Below, one piece after another: positions 53,307-62,675 of a stretch of 64,000 nucleotides of DNA; the stretch's first letter is position 1; every line of letters begins with the position of its first letter. Below the pieces are notes generated by a model. The model was not told where the DNA came from and did no database searches. It was given only the letters and a program-made list of their open reading frames with translations. Where the stretch lies: the NCBI RefSeq assembly GCF_037041345.1, contig NZ_CP146287.1, forward strand, positions 1,553,501 through 1,617,500, given 5' to 3'. Made by a program: the position numbers and the translations under genes. The DNA is from Abiotrophia defectiva ATCC 49176 (GTDB lineage Bacteria; Bacillota; Bacilli; Lactobacillales; Aerococcaceae).

Positions 53307-55715
53307 TTAATTTGCTACGATATTGACTAATCGGTTAGGAATTGCTACCACTTTGCGTAGGGTCTTGCCTTCAAGTTGTGCTTGAATTTCTGGCAAGTTA
53401 AGAGCCAAATCACCTAAGGCATCAGCTGCCATATTGGCCTCTACCATGACCTTAGCCTTAATCTTACCATTGATTTGAACTACGACTTCCACTTGATCTT
53501 CAATGGTCAATGCTTCCTCATAGCTTGGCCACGCGACATGCGAAATGCTGTCTTGGTGACCTAGCTTTTGCCAGATTTCCTCACTAATATGTGGAGCCAA
53601 TGGCGCCAACAATTGAATCAAGCCTTGGGCATATGCTTTTGGAATGATGGCCTGGTCTTTTGTGGCATTGAGGAAAATCATCATTTGCGAAATTGCGGTA
53701 TTGAAGTGAAGAATTTCATAGTCTTCCGTTACCTTCTTGACAGTTTGATGGTAGACACGTTCTAGGGCAGGGTTCTCAGCATCTTGAATTCGCTCGCTGA
53801 GGCTACCATCCTCTGCCACATAGAGGCGCCAAATCCGATCAAGGAAGCGACGAGTAGATTCCAAGCCGTTCTCACTCCAGGCAATCGAAGCATCCAATGG
53901 GCCCATGAACATTTCATAGACACGTAGGGTATCTGCCCCGTATTGTTCTACCACATGGTCTGGATTGACAACATTCCCCTTGGACTTAGACATCTTATTG
54001 CCGTCTGTCCCCAAGATCATGCCTTGGTTGAAGAGCTTCATGAATGGTTCCTTAGTTGGTACTACACCTAAGTCGTAGAGGAATTTATGCCAGAAACGCG
54101 CGTAAAGCAAGTGCAAGACGGCGTGTTCCGCGCCCCCAATGTAAAGGTCGACTGGCAGCCATTTGGCTAACTTGTCTGGATCTGCTAGGCGCTCTGAATT
54201 CTGTGGGTCGATATAACGGAGATAGTACCAAGAACTACCCGCCCATTGTGGCATGGTGTTAGTCTCACGACGGCCTTTACGGCCTGTCTCTGGATCTACC
54301 ACCTTGACCCACTCTTCAATAGCAGCCAATGGTGATTCACCCGTACCACTTGGTTGAATCTTATCGGTCACAGGCAAACGAAGTGGCAATTGCTCTTCAG
54401 GCACTAGACTCATACTGCCATCTTCCCAATGAATCACTGGGATAGGCTCACCCCAATAACGTTGACGAGAGAAGAGCCAGTCACGTAGACGGTAGTTGAC
54501 CTGACGTTGGCCTTTGCCCTTGGCTTCTAACCAATCAATCATGGTAGTAATAGCCTCCGCATTATGAAGACCGTTTAAGAAGTCAGAATGAATGTGTGGC
54601 CCGTCGCCTTCATAGCAGCCAGACTCATTATGTTCAATTACGGACACAATTGGCAAATCATACTTGCTAGCAAATTCGAAGTCCCGCTCGTCGTGGGCTG
54701 GTACCCCCATGACTGCCCCGGTCCCATAAGAAGCCAAGACATAGTCCGCAATCCAAATTGGTAAGGATTCGCCCGTTACAGGATGCTTAACGTAACCTCC
54801 CGTAAAGACCCCGGATTTATCCTTATTAAGGGAAGTCCGGTCCATATCACTCTTCGTTGCGACTGCGTCAACATAGGCTTTTACCGCGGCTTCTTGTTCA
54901 GGGCTGGTGACTTTCGCTACTAATTCATGTTCAGGTGCTAAGACCACATAAGAAGACCCGAAAAGTGTATCTGCGCGTGAGGTAAAGACTTGCACTTGAT
55001 CAGGGTGCCCCACAATATCAAAGTTAATCAAGGCCCCTTCGGATTTACCAATCCAGTTGCGTTGCATTTCCTTAAGGCTTTCAGGCCAGTCTAGAAGATC
55101 TAAGTCTTCTAGAAGACGCTCTGCATAGGCTGTAATCTTGAGCATCCATTGTTTCATTGGCTTACGGTAAACGGGATGCCCTCCGCGCTCGGATTTACCA
55201 TCAATGACTTCTTCATTAGCCAAGACGGTTCCCAGGGCTGGGCACCAGTTAACGGCTACTTCTGCTTCATAGGCCAAGCCTTTTTCATACATTTTGGAGA
55301 AAATCCATTGGGTCCATTTATAATAGTTAGGATCGGTTGTATTGACTTCCCGCTCCCAGTCATAGCTGAAACCAAGTGAATTGATTTGACGGCGGAAAGT
55401 TTCGATATTGGCAGCAGTAAAATCAGCTGGGTCATTCCCCGTATCCAAAGCGTATTGTTCAGCAGGCAAACCAAAGGCATCCCAACCCATTGGGTGCAAG
55501 ACATCATAGCCTTGTGCCCGTTTCATACGAGCCACGGCATCTGTTGCTGTATAGCCTTCTGGGTGCCCTACGTGCAAGCCCTGACCAGATGGGTAAGGGA
55601 ACATGTCTAGTGCATAGAACTTAGGATGCCCAGGACGCTCCTGAGTTTTGAAGGTTTGGTTTTGGCGCCAATAGTTTTGCCATTTTTCTTCGATTGCTTT
55701 GTGATTATAGGTCAT
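53307..55715 (-). CDS. leuS: Leucine-tRNA ligase
   Basis: 802 residues from ATG 55715, seven bases after AAGGAGG. The frame is open to 55772, but that stretch reads through the leader terminator. The HIGH-type motif is [19 protein letters not shown] is [15 protein letters not shown], and the CP1 editing domain lies between. It charges tRNA-Leu. It leads a five-gene operon with the flippase, rsuA, pepV and an RNA methyltransferase, all under the T-box. Confidence 0.97.
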   Translation of the reverse strand: MTYNHKAIEEKWQNYWRQNQTFKTQERPGHPKFYALDMFPYPSGQGLHVGHPEGYTATDAVARMKRAQGYDVLHPMGWDAFGLPAEQYALDTGNDPADFTAANIETFRRQINSLGFSYDWEREVNTTDPNYYKWTQWIFSKMYEKGLAYEAEVAVNWCPALGTVLANEEVIDGKSERGGHPVYRKPMKQWMLKITAYAERLLEDLDLLDWPESLKEMQRNWIGKSEGALINFDIVGHPDQVQVFTSRADTLFGSSYVVLAPEHELVAKVTSPEQEAAVKAYVDAVATKSDMDRTSLNKDKSGVFTGGYVKHPVTGESLPIWIADYVLASYGTGAVMGVPAHDERDFEFASKYDLPIVSVIEHNESGCYEGDGPHIHSDFLNGLHNAEAITTMIDWLEAKGKGQRQVNYRLRDWLFSRQRYWGEPIPVIHWEDGSMSLVPEEQLPLRLPVTDKIQPSGTGESPLAAIEEWVKVVDPETGRKGRRETNTMPQWAGSSWYYLRYIDPQNSERLADPDKLAKWLPVDLYIGGAEHAVLHLLYARFWHKFLYDLGVVPTKEPFMKLFNQGMILGTDGNKMSKSKGNVVNPDHVVEQYGADTLRVYEMFMGPLDASIAWSENGLESTRRFLDRIWRLYVAEDGSLSERIQDAENPALERVYHQTVKKVTEDYEILHFNTAISQMMIFLNATKDQAIIPKAYAQGLIQLLAPLAPHISEEIWQKLGHQDSISHVAWPSYEEALTIEDQVEVVVQINGKIKAKVMVEANMAADALGDLALNLPEIQAQLEGKTLRKVVAIPNRLVNIVAN

Positions 55716-55747
55716 CACATAACCTCCTTGCATTTCTGATAAAAAAA

Positions 55748-55980
55748 GCCCTACGTAAACCGTGTTAAACACAGTTCACATAGGGCGAAATTTTCGCGGT
55801 ACCACCTAATTTAAGCTAGAATAGCTTATCTCTAGCCTTAACGCGGCGGACGTCTAGTCTTACTAAAGATTCAGACTAGCTTCAATTGGATGAGTTCAGT
55901 AGCACTCCCGGCTTATTTCCACCACCCATAAGCTCTCTATAACAGTTGTACCGCCTACTAATTCCAATATTGAATTACTA
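55748..55980 (-). promoter_or_regulatory. T-box leader of leuS, specifier CUC (Leu)
   Basis: The antiterminator sequence AGGTGGTACCGCG is at 55807-55795. The terminator is the GCCCTATGTGAAC/GTTTACGTAGGGC hairpin (55786-55748), followed by seven T. In stem I, GAACTCA places CTC at 55894-55892 in the specifier loop, a Leu codon. Confidence 0.92.
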
Positions 55981-55988
55981 TTAAGTCT

Positions 55989-56017
55989 AGTATATCAAAT
56001 ACTAGCGACTAGTTCAA
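55989..56017 (-). promoter_or_regulatory. Promoter of the leuS operon, overlapping the end of the LysM gene
   Basis: Minus-strand TTGAAC (56017-56012), 17-base spacer, TATACT (55994-55989). The -35 covers the last two sense codons of the upstream wall-hydrolase gene. Confidence 0.8.
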
Positions 56018-58009
56018 TGAGATGACTTGACCTACTTGGATGAAATGGGAACCCCCATTGTTAGCGATCAATTTGTAAACATCTACCCCATTACGACGAG
56101 CGATTGAGTACAAGGTGTCACCGGCTTGGACAGTATATGAACCGCCACTTGCTTGGCTAGCGTTGTTTGCAGCTGGAGCTGGTGTTTCAGCAGCGGCTGG
56201 CGCTGGACTCTCTGCAGGAGCTGGTGTTTGGCTAACTGGTGCAGGAGTTGGGGCTGGTGCTTCAGCAGCGGCGCCACCACCTGGTACCTTGATACTTTGA
56301 CCTGGGTACAAGAAGTAGTTTGAAGTCCCGTTCAAGCGTTGGAGTTCTGAAATTGAAATTCCATACTTGTTAGCAATGCGCCAGTAGCTGTCACCGGCTT
56401 GAACAGTATAGTTGCCACCGCCTGTGCTTGGCGCTGGTGCTGGTGTTTCAGCAGGTGCTGATGTTGTGCTTGCAGTGGTTGCTGCAGGAGCAGGAGTCGC
56501 ATTTGCTGAACCTGAGCCTGGCACTTTGATGCTTTGGCCTGGATACAAGAAGTAGTTTGAAGTCCCATTCAAGCGTTGGAGTTCTGAAATCGAAATCCCG
56601 TACTTGTTAGCAATACGCCAGTAACTGTCGCCTGCTTGGACAGTATAAGAACCGCCTGCTGCTGGGGCTGCAGTCGTTGTACTTGTTGAAGTAGAAGAAC
56701 TGTTTGATGAAGCAGTGGCATTTGAAGATGACCCTGAACCTGGCACCTTGAGGCTTTGACCTGGGTAAAGGTTGTAGTCGGATGTGCCGTTCAAACGTTG
56801 GAGTTCTGAGATAGAAATCCCGTACTTGTTGGCAATACGCCAGTAGCTGTCACCGGCTTGGACGGTGTATGAACCGCCTGCTGCTGGGGCTGCACTTGTT
56901 GTGCTAGTTGAAGCAGAAGAGCTATTTGATGAAGCTGATGCATTGGTTCCTGAACCTGGCACTTTAATGCTTTGGCCTGGGTGGAGGGTGTAATCAGATG
57001 TACCATTCAAGCGTTGGAGTTCTTGGATAGAAATCCCGTACTTATTAGCGATACGCCAGTAGCTATCGCCTGCTTGGACTGTGTATGAACCGCCCGCTGC
57101 TGGTGCTGCAGAGCGCGTACTTGTAGTTGAGCTTGAAGTTGAAGAAGCAGAGCCACTTGTAGTTGAAGCAGAACCTGGTACTACCAAACTTTGACCTGGA
57201 TAGAGGAAGTAGCTAGACGTACCATTCAAGCGTTGCAATTCTTCAATCGAAATGCCGTACTTGTTAGCAATACGCCAGTAGCTATCGCCTGCTTGAACTG
57301 TATAAGAACCGCCACCAGTTGCTGGGGCTTGCGGGCGTGCTGGGCTAGCTGTGCTAGAACCACCTGCATCATATTGAGTCAAACCATAGGTTTGGATTAA
57401 TTGGTTAAGCTTAGACGCATAACGAGTATCTGTCGCATAGCGACCTGTTAAATGTCGTGTTGCGTCTTGATAAGAGTTGGTCGCACTCACGCGCGCCCCA
57501 TAATAGAATTTATAGCGCCAACTGTTAGGATTGTTGTCCCCAGTTAAAAGCGAAGCATAGTCATTCAGGGATTCACCATAGTTGCTATACTTACGGAAAG
57601 GTTCCTTAGCAGCATAGTAGTTACCACTACCGTCGTCTTCTAAGGTGTCCATACGAACGGAATTACCGTTGTAGTCACCCTTGATCCCGAATAAGTTATA
57701 GTTAGGTGCTGATGCTAATCCACTTTGGCCCCAACCTGATTCTAAAATTGCTTGCGCAATCATTACAGAGGCATACAAGTCATTATTCTTAGCGATATCG
57801 CGTGCATACCCTCCAATAGTTGATAAGAAGTTCTGTTGGGTAGCTGTTTGAGCTTGTACGGTCACCTTTGGTGCAGTGAGCGTGCTTAAAGTAGATGCAG
57901 AAGCGAATAAGACTAAGCCTGCATTAACCACTTTGGCAATTTTCTTATTTGATTCGTGGCGCTGTGCTTGTTTACGACGATTAATCACCGCTTGACGCGT
58001 TAATTTCAC
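56009..58009 (-). CDS. Secreted GH73 endo-beta-N-acetylglucosaminidase with six LysM repeats
   Basis: 666 residues starting with GTG behind GGGGGAA. A signal sequence (to about 55) is followed by a GH73 domain (about 58-215) with the catalytic Glu90 in AILESGWGQS and NLFGIKG. Six LysM modules at about 235-279, 307-351, 379-423, 453-497, 532-576 and 623-666 bind peptidoglycan, joined by Ser/Thr/Pro/Ala linkers. The first five are nearly identical (VQAGDSYWRIANKYGIS) and the sixth is divergent. It cuts glycan strands for cell separation or turnover, like AtlA/AcmA-type autolysins. Confidence 0.94.
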   Translation of the reverse strand: MKLTRQAVINRRKQAQRHESNKKIAKVVNAGLVLFASASTLSTLTAPKVTVQAQTATQQNFLSTIGGYARDIAKNNDLYASVMIAQAILESGWGQSGLASAPNYNLFGIKGDYNGNSVRMDTLEDDGSGNYYAAKEPFRKYSNYGESLNDYASLLTGDNNPNSWRYKFYYGARVSATNSYQDATRHLTGRYATDTRYASKLNQLIQTYGLTQYDAGGSSTASPARPQAPATGGGSYTVQAGDSYWRIANKYGISIEELQRLNGTSSYFLYPGQSLVVPGSASTTSGSASSTSSSTTSTRSAAPAAGGSYTVQAGDSYWRIANKYGISIQELQRLNGTSDYTLHPGQSIKVPGSGTNASASSNSSSASTSTTSAAPAAGGSYTVQAGDSYWRIANKYGISISELQRLNGTSDYNLYPGQSLKVPGSGSSSNATASSNSSSTSTSTTTAAPAAGGSYTVQAGDSYWRIANKYGISISELQRLNGTSNYFLYPGQSIKVPGSGSANATPAPAATTASTTSAPAETPAPAPSTGGGNYTVQAGDSYWRIANKYGISISELQRLNGTSNYFLYPGQSIKVPGGGAAAEAPAPTPAPVSQTPAPAESPAPAAAETPAPAANNASQASGGSYTVQAGDTLYSIARRNGVDVYKLIANNGGSHFIQVGQVISLN
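56011..57307 (-). repeat. Tandem LysM-coding repeats
   Basis: Six units of about 135 bases, 216-273 bases apart. Units one to five are close copies at DNA level, so length change by recombination is likely. Confidence 0.9.
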
Positions 58010-58047
58010 GTATATTCCCCCATTCTGCCATTTTATGATACAATACC

Positions 58048-58053
58048 ATTATA
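58048..58053 (-). promoter_or_regulatory. Possible -10 of the LysM hydrolase gene
   Basis: Minus-strand TATAAT 39 bases before the start codon. The matching -35 would fall in the T run of the hairpin at 58070-58090, so the promoter is weakly supported. Confidence 0.4.
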
Positions 58054-58069
58054 TAGAAAGCCTCTCGCT

Positions 58070-58090
58070 AAAAAAAGGGGCCTAGCCCCC
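58070..58090 (-). terminator. Terminator-like hairpin upstream of the LysM gene
   Basis: GGGGGCTAGGCCCC followed by seven T on the minus strand. No minus-strand gene ends here, so it may block antisense read-through from the metK side or act as an attenuator. Confidence 0.55.
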
Positions 58091-58146
58091 TTTTCGTTTA
58101 CTTTTAACTATTGTGTAACTTTCACGTAATACAAAGGAGTTTGTCT

Positions 58147-58716
58147 ATGCAACGCGCTCTTCACTACAGTCACACCCTCTTAGCCGCCTTAATCCAACGT
58201 TTTCCAGATGGAGTCTATATCGACGGAACTCTAGGCAAAGGACATGACACAGCCTTTATCCTAAGCCAACCAGGCTTTTGTGGCCAGGTCATGGGCTTTG
58301 ATATCCAAGATCAAGCCTTGGCTTGGACCCAGGAACGCCTAGCTAAGCTGCCCAACAAGGAGTCTGCCCAGCTTTTCCTAGCCTCTCACGACCAAATCCA
58401 TACGCTTTTAGCTGAGGTCACCCAATTCAGTGGTGCCATTTATAACCTAGGCTATCTACCCGGTGGCGACCACCAAATCACAACTCAAGAGACTTCAACC
58501 CTGGCCTCTCTATACCAGGTGCGAACCAAACTTCGTGTTGGCGGTCAAATTATTTTGGTTATCTACAGTGGCCACCCTGAAGGTGCCAAGGAAAAGGATG
58601 CCCTCTTCCAAGCCTTAGCCAGCTGGCCCCAAGAAGAATTCCAAGTCCTTCACTATGGCTTCATCAACCAACGGAATAATCCACCACAACTCCTCATCAT
58701 CGAACGTATCAAGTAA
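58147..58716 (+). CDS. mnmM: tRNA mnm5s2U methyltransferase MnmM (YtqB family)
   Basis: 189 residues from ATG 58147, with AAAGGAG seven bases upstream; the longer open frame has no such site. The methyltransferase motif is YIDGTLGKGHDTAFIL, then GFDIQDQAL, and NLGYLPGGDHQITTQ in the substrate region, all as in YtqB. MnmM finishes the wobble uridine modification in Gram-positive bacteria. It converges on metK and shares a terminator with it. Confidence 0.88.
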   Translation: MQRALHYSHTLLAALIQRFPDGVYIDGTLGKGHDTAFILSQPGFCGQVMGFDIQDQALAWTQERLAKLPNKESAQLFLASHDQIHTLLAEVTQFSGAIYNLGYLPGGDHQITTQETSTLASLYQVRTKLRVGGQIILVIYSGHPEGAKEKDALFQALASWPQEEFQVLHYGFINQRNNPPQLLIIERIK

Positions 58717-58720
58717 GTAA

Positions 58721-58748
58721 AAAAGCTGAGACTTAGGTCTCAGCTTTT
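58721..58748. terminator. Bidirectional terminator between mnmM and metK
   Basis: AAAAGCTGAGAC/GTCTCAGCTTTT stem with a TTAG loop, between two convergent genes. Confidence 0.9.
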
Positions 58749-58757
58749 CATTTTGTC

Positions 58758-59939
58758 TTATTCAGCAATCACGGCTTTAAGTTCATCCACTTTATTGACT
58801 TGCTCCCATGGTAAGACCACGTCTTGACGACCAAAGTGACCATAGGCTGCTGTCTGCTTATAGATTGGGCGACGTAGAGCCAGGGTGCGGATAATCCCAT
58901 CTGGCGTTAAGTCAAAGAGTTGACGTACTGCCTGAACGAGACGACTTTCAGAGACGACACCTGTTCCAAAAGTTTCAATCCGAATAGAAACGGGTTGCGC
59001 GACCCCAATCGCATAAGCCAATTGCACCTCACAACGCTTAGCTAAGCCAGCTGCCACGATATTCTTGGCAATGTAGCGAGCCATGTAACTAGCTGACCGG
59101 TCCACTTTAGTCGCATCCTTACCAGAGAAGGCACCACCACCGTGGCGGGCATAGCCCCCATAGGTGTCGACAATAATCTTACGACCTGTCAAACCGGAGT
59201 CTCCTTTAGGCCCACCGATGACAAAACGACCGGTTGGATTGATTAAGAAGCGGGTTTGATCATCTAATAAATGGGCCGGAATCACAGGCTTCACTACTTG
59301 TTCAATCACGTCTTGACGCACAGTTTCTAAGGTTGCTTCAGGCGCATGTTGAGTCGAAATGACGACTGTATCCACCCGTAGGGCTTGACCGTCTTCCCCG
59401 TACTCAACGGTTACTTGAGACTTACCATCTGGTCTCAAGTAAGCCAATTGACCAGATTTGCGCACCTCACTCAGACGTTTAGCTAGGCGGTGGCTAAGTG
59501 CGATTGGTAATGGCATGAATTCTTCCGTCTCATCGCAGGCATAACCAAACATGAGCCCCTGGTCACCTGCCCCAATCAATTGATCGGTTGCTTCGTCCCG
59601 GGTTTCAATGGCAGCATCTACCCCCTGAGCGATATCAGGCGATTGCTCGTCAAGCGCGACTAAGACCGCCACATTATCGCCATCAAAGCCATAATCACTT
59701 GAATTATAGCCAATGCCCTTAATAGTTTCGCGTACAATTTGTTGGATATCGACATAGGCAGTCGTGCTGACTTCCCCGAAGACCAATACCAAGCCGGTAT
59801 TGACCGCGGTCTCGCAGGCCACCCGGGCTAGTGGGTCTTGTGTCAGGATGGCATCTAAGATGGCATCACTAATTTGATCGGCAACTTTATCTGGGTGTCC
59901 TTCCGTCACCGATTCAGATGTAAACAACTTTCTTTCCAT
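58758..59939 (-). CDS. metK: S-adenosylmethionine synthase
   Basis: 393 residues from ATG 59939, eight bases after GGGGG; the in-frame start at 59954 would remove the ribosome site. The motifs [32 protein letters not shown] and [16 protein letters not shown] are all present. It makes SAM from methionine and ATP. The ribosome site is part of an SMK-box riboswitch, so its own product represses translation. Confidence 0.97.
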   Translation of the reverse strand: MERKLFTSESVTEGHPDKVADQISDAILDAILTQDPLARVACETAVNTGLVLVFGEVSTTAYVDIQQIVRETIKGIGYNSSDYGFDGDNVAVLVALDEQSPDIAQGVDAAIETRDEATDQLIGAGDQGLMFGYACDETEEFMPLPIALSHRLAKRLSEVRKSGQLAYLRPDGKSQVTVEYGEDGQALRVDTVVISTQHAPEATLETVRQDVIEQVVKPVIPAHLLDDQTRFLINPTGRFVIGGPKGDSGLTGRKIIVDTYGGYARHGGGAFSGKDATKVDRSASYMARYIAKNIVAAGLAKRCEVQLAYAIGVAQPVSIRIETFGTGVVSESRLVQAVRQLFDLTPDGIIRTLALRRPIYKQTAAYGHFGRQDVVLPWEQVNKVDELKAVIAE

Positions 59940-59943
59940 AGTA

Positions 59944-60022
59944 ATTTCCCCCATTATGTTGATTGGTTACAAGGCAACTTCATTAAGAAAATGAATCCCA
60001 TCGGGAATTTATTGTTGTAACT
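59944..60022 (-). promoter_or_regulatory. SMK-box (SAM-III) riboswitch of metK
   Basis: The closing helix pairs GTTACAA (60021-60015) with TTGTAAC (59972-59966). TTCCCGATGGGAT and GTTGCCTTGTAACC match the conserved core. The ribosome site GGGGG (59952-59948) can pair with TTCCC when SAM is bound, hiding it from the ribosome. This class is largely limited to Lactobacillales metK genes. Confidence 0.9.
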
Positions 60023-60043
60023 GACTCTATTATACATTAGTAT
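60015..60043 (+). promoter_or_regulatory. Possible promoter of the plus-strand membrane gene
   Basis: TTGTAA (60015-60020), 17-base spacer, TAGTAT (60038-60043). Its -35 lies in the DNA for the first strand of the metK riboswitch helix. Confidence 0.45.
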
Positions 60044-60087
60044 AGTAGATATAGATAGTAAAAAATGTCGAAAAAAGAGGATTAGCT

Positions 60088-60888
60088 ATGAAACACTTTG
60101 CACACTTTCTAAGACATCCCCTCATTCGAATCTTCCTGGCGCCACTAGGCTTTGGGATATATGGTTTAATCGTAGGGATGTACCACACTACCGAAATCAA
60201 CTGGTTAGCCCTGGGCTATCTCTACTTGATTTTAGTCAGCAGTCAGTTGATTGACCACTACTTCTTCGTTCGCTTCAATACCCGTAAGGCTAATGCCAGC
60301 TCGCCCGTGATCCTGTACGCTATGGAGATTCTACTCTGGGCAGCAACCGTGGGCTTTATGTGGCAGCATCATTGGGGGGCTAACCTCTTGCTCCTCCTCT
60401 ATATCGCCTATACCCATATTCAGCATTATCCTTATAATCTGACCAACAGCCTTTACCAGTTAGTTCTGAATGTCTTCTTCCAGGCCTTCATTGTCAATAA
60501 CCTAGCCTACTTCAGCCAAACTGGGACCATCACGACTGGCTTCCTCATCAGCCTCCTACCTCTGGCAGCCTTACAACTGGCCTTTCAAGCTGAAGGCAAT
60601 AGTCTAGTTAGTCAACTAACGGGACACCCTTCCGTCATGCCACATGGCTTAAAAACAAGTCTAGTGCTTATCTTGAGCCTAGTAGCTGTGGCTGCTGGGA
60701 CCTACTTAAGTTTCCCATCCAAATCTTATTTCATGCTCCAACTCCTCTTTATCGCCGGGAGCGTCTTGGCCTTAGCCCCTCTCTTGGTCCAAACTCGACA
60801 ACATAACCAAAACCAAAATAAACTCAACTATCTCAGCACTAGTTACTTGCTGATTAGCATCCTGTATGGCTTGGCCTTCTGCTTCTAA
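60088..60888 (+). CDS. Uncharacterised multi-pass membrane protein
   Basis: 266 residues with about eight predicted membrane helices (for example LGYLYLILVSSQLIDHYFF, LLLLYIAYTHIQHY and LVLILSLVAVAAGTYLS). The ribosome site is AGAGGA before ATG. The overall pattern faintly recalls UbiA-type membrane enzymes, but the Asp-rich motifs are absent, so I assign no function. It is transcribed away from metK and ends at a bidirectional terminator. Confidence 0.75.
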   Translation: MKHFAHFLRHPLIRIFLAPLGFGIYGLIVGMYHTTEINWLALGYLYLILVSSQLIDHYFFVRFNTRKANASSPVILYAMEILLWAATVGFMWQHHWGANLLLLLYIAYTHIQHYPYNLTNSLYQLVLNVFFQAFIVNNLAYFSQTGTITTGFLISLLPLAALQLAFQAEGNSLVSQLTGHPSVMPHGLKTSLVLILSLVAVAAGTYLSFPSKSYFMLQLLFIAGSVLALAPLLVQTRQHNQNQNKLNYLSTSYLLISILYGLAFCF

Positions 60889-60898
60889 CATATATGGC

Positions 60899-60940
60899 AA
60901 AAACAGCCGTTCCCACACGTAGGTGAGGACGGCTGTTTTT
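60899..60940. terminator. Bidirectional terminator
   Basis: AAAAACAGCCGT/ACGGCTGTTTTT stem flanked by A and T runs, between convergent genes. Confidence 0.85.
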
Positions 60941-60959
60941 GGGTATCTAGTCAGGCAAC

Positions 60960-61313
60960 TTAGCCCCAAAAACATGGTGTCGCACGGTTGCACATGAGGC
61001 TGACTACTGTCACGATTAACATCGCCACGATTGGAAGGTAGCTCCATGACAAAGGGAGTCCTAATAGGGCAATATATCCAAACAAGGTACCTCCCACCAC
61101 CCACTTCTCCAGTGTGGTCTTCTGGCCACGAAGACTCCATAGGGATAGTATAATTCCTAGGACCGTCAAAATCAGCATACTGCCAAGATAAATACGAAGC
61201 GGCCAATGGCTACCCAAACTTGCTAACATAATGGGCGACGGGATGCTCAGGGCTATTTCTAGCGCCTCGATAGTGTCTCTTAAGATTAGGAAATTTCCAA
61301 TTGAAAACACCAA
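60960..61313 (-). CDS. Uncharacterised small membrane protein (start uncertain)
   Basis: 117 residues if TTG at 61313 is used, but no ribosome site is visible there; ATG codons at internal Met residues are alternatives. Three hydrophobic segments are visible, for example LGSMLILTVLGIILSLWS and YLPIVAMLIVTVVSLMC. The family is unknown. It could be a degraded gene. Confidence 0.45.
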   Translation of the reverse strand: MVFSIGNFLILRDTIEALEIALSIPSPIMLASLGSHWPLRIYLGSMLILTVLGIILSLWSLRGQKTTLEKWVVGGTLFGYIALLGLPLSWSYLPIVAMLIVTVVSLMCNRATPCFWG

Positions 61314-61362
61314 AAAGAAAGCATTGAAGGGGAGTAAGACTTATTTTATTTTCAAGGTATTC

Positions 61363-61905
61363 TCACCCCTTCTGATTCAGCAGATTATAGAGCCATTGAA
61401 GATTCCAGTCTGGAGCAGGTTGTGCGTCTACTAGAGGAGCCCCAATTTCTTCGATAATCTCATTGATGAGTGTTTGGTCTTCTTCAGAAGGGCTTACTCT
61501 GCAATCACAACGCTTGCTAAATATATACTCTATTCTCCCCTCAGCACTTAAGGCATACATAACATTATGATAAGTAAGATTAATCTCTGTGCCTTCGTCA
61601 CCATAAATTGCAAATGTAATATCACTCCCACGACTATTAACTCTAAACCTTATGTTACTAGTCAATGTATCTTGCTTAAAGTGATACCCTGGTATCTGAC
61701 GGGAGTCCCTATATAACATAAACCTCAAAGCCTCCCACTCTGGTGAGAACCGCCCTTCAACGTTTTGTGCGTAATAGGGTGCATATTTCTTAAGATTCAA
61801 TTCCAGTCTCCCCTTAACAAATAAGAGTGCCAGCATCAGTAAGACCGAGAAGATGATAATCAACATTCTTTTTCTCTTCACCCTTATCCCTACCTTATTA
61901 ACCAT
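61363..61905 (-). CDS. Uncharacterised exported protein, paralogue A
   Basis: 180 residues with an N-terminal membrane helix (MLIIIFSVLLMLALLFV) behind a basic stretch, then an outside domain beginning YAPYYAQNVEGRFSPEWEAL. It ends AQPAPDWNLQWLYNLLNQK, almost the same as the neighbouring gene. The start could be ATG 61905 or a GTG/ATG slightly inside. AT-rich. No known domain is recognised. Confidence 0.7.
   Translation of the reverse strand: MVNKVGIRVKRKRMLIIIFSVLLMLALLFVKGRLELNLKKYAPYYAQNVEGRFSPEWEALRFMLYRDSRQIPGYHFKQDTLTSNIRFRVNSRGSDITFAIYGDEGTEINLTYHNVMYALSAEGRIEYIFSKRCDCRVSPSEEDQTLINEIIEEIGAPLVDAQPAPDWNLQWLYNLLNQKG
61370..61425. repeat. 56-bp direct repeat, copy 1
   Basis: The 3' end of paralogue A. 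It differs from 62022-62077 at three positions, while the rest of the two genes is clearly diverged. Confidence 0.9.
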
Positions 61906-61998
61906 CGTTTAATATAATTTGTTACCTTGCCAATAGGACGCTTAATATATAGCGCAACCAACAGCTTATTGTAGCTGCTTACTACAGAGTTTACCTTT

Positions 61999-62535
61999 CT
62001 ATGTATTGCTCCAGCTACTTTTCTGATTCAGCAAATTATAGAGCCATTGAAGATTCCAATCTGGAGCAGGCTGTGCTTGAATGATAGGTTCAAAAATTGT
62101 AGCAAGTGCTTCATCTACGAATATTTGCTCCTCATCTGAAATGTCATGTCTCAGACTAGTTAATAAGGGAGTATCTACAGGTATATACTCAACTTGACCC
62201 AAAGGAGTTAGCGAGTAGTGGATGGCCTCATCATTATAATAGAGTTGTCTACTGTCCGCAATTACGATATAACGAATTTTGGCTCCATTATACACCGTGG
62301 TAAATTCCCAATCCCCGCTTAAATTATCTCTCTTGTACTTATAATTATCAAGTTCAGGATGCTCGATTTGATTAAAGTTTCGCATTGCTTCTTGCAAAGG
62401 CGAGTATCTTCCTTCGATGTACCTTGCATAGTATACGCTATAAGTTGATAAGTTGTCTGACACTTTCGTCCATGCAAAAAGTCCTACAACGGTAACTATA
62501 CATACAATTATAAATAACTTCCATTTTGATTTCAT
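61999..62535 (-). CDS. Uncharacterised exported protein, paralogue B
   Basis: 178 residues. An N-terminal membrane helix (LFIIVCIVTVVGLFAW) is followed by YSVYYARYIEGRYSPLQEAM, matching paralogue A, and a C-terminal AQPAPDWNLQWLYNLLNQK tail. The middle parts are only loosely alike. It lies 93 bases upstream of paralogue A, so the pair arose by tandem duplication. Function unknown. Confidence 0.72.
   Translation of the reverse strand: MKSKWKLFIIVCIVTVVGLFAWTKVSDNLSTYSVYYARYIEGRYSPLQEAMRNFNQIEHPELDNYKYKRDNLSGDWEFTTVYNGAKIRYIVIADSRQLYYNDEAIHYSLTPLGQVEYIPVDTPLLTSLRHDISDEEQIFVDEALATIFEPIIQAQPAPDWNLQWLYNLLNQKSSWSNT
62022..62077. repeat. 56-bp direct repeat, copy 2
   Basis: The 3' end of paralogue B. 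See 61370-61425. Confidence 0.9.
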
Positions 62536-62645
62536 ATCTTTCTCCCATGAGTCATTTTAAGCAATGATTTGGGTTGCCGCACTTATTCTTGCGATCTTCC
62601 TTTTTCGGTGTTGCACTTAATTATACAATCTGCGCCCCGAAAAAA

Positions 62646-62665
62646 GCTAGGACGCACGCCCTAGC
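62646..62665 (-). terminator. Terminator of the PssA-like gene
   Basis: GCTAGG/CCTAGC stem with an eight-base loop, followed by six T on the minus strand. Confidence 0.85.
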
Positions 62666-62675
62666 CTCTCGTTGT

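Noticed and set aside
56011-57307. Regularly spaced repeats resembling a CRISPR array
   Set aside because: They are in-frame LysM modules of a secreted hydrolase; unit and spacer lengths and coding sense do not fit CRISPR.
60772-61206. 144-residue minus-strand open frame
   Set aside because: It overlaps both the end of the plus-strand membrane gene and the terminator at 60899-60940, and shows no membrane or domain pattern.
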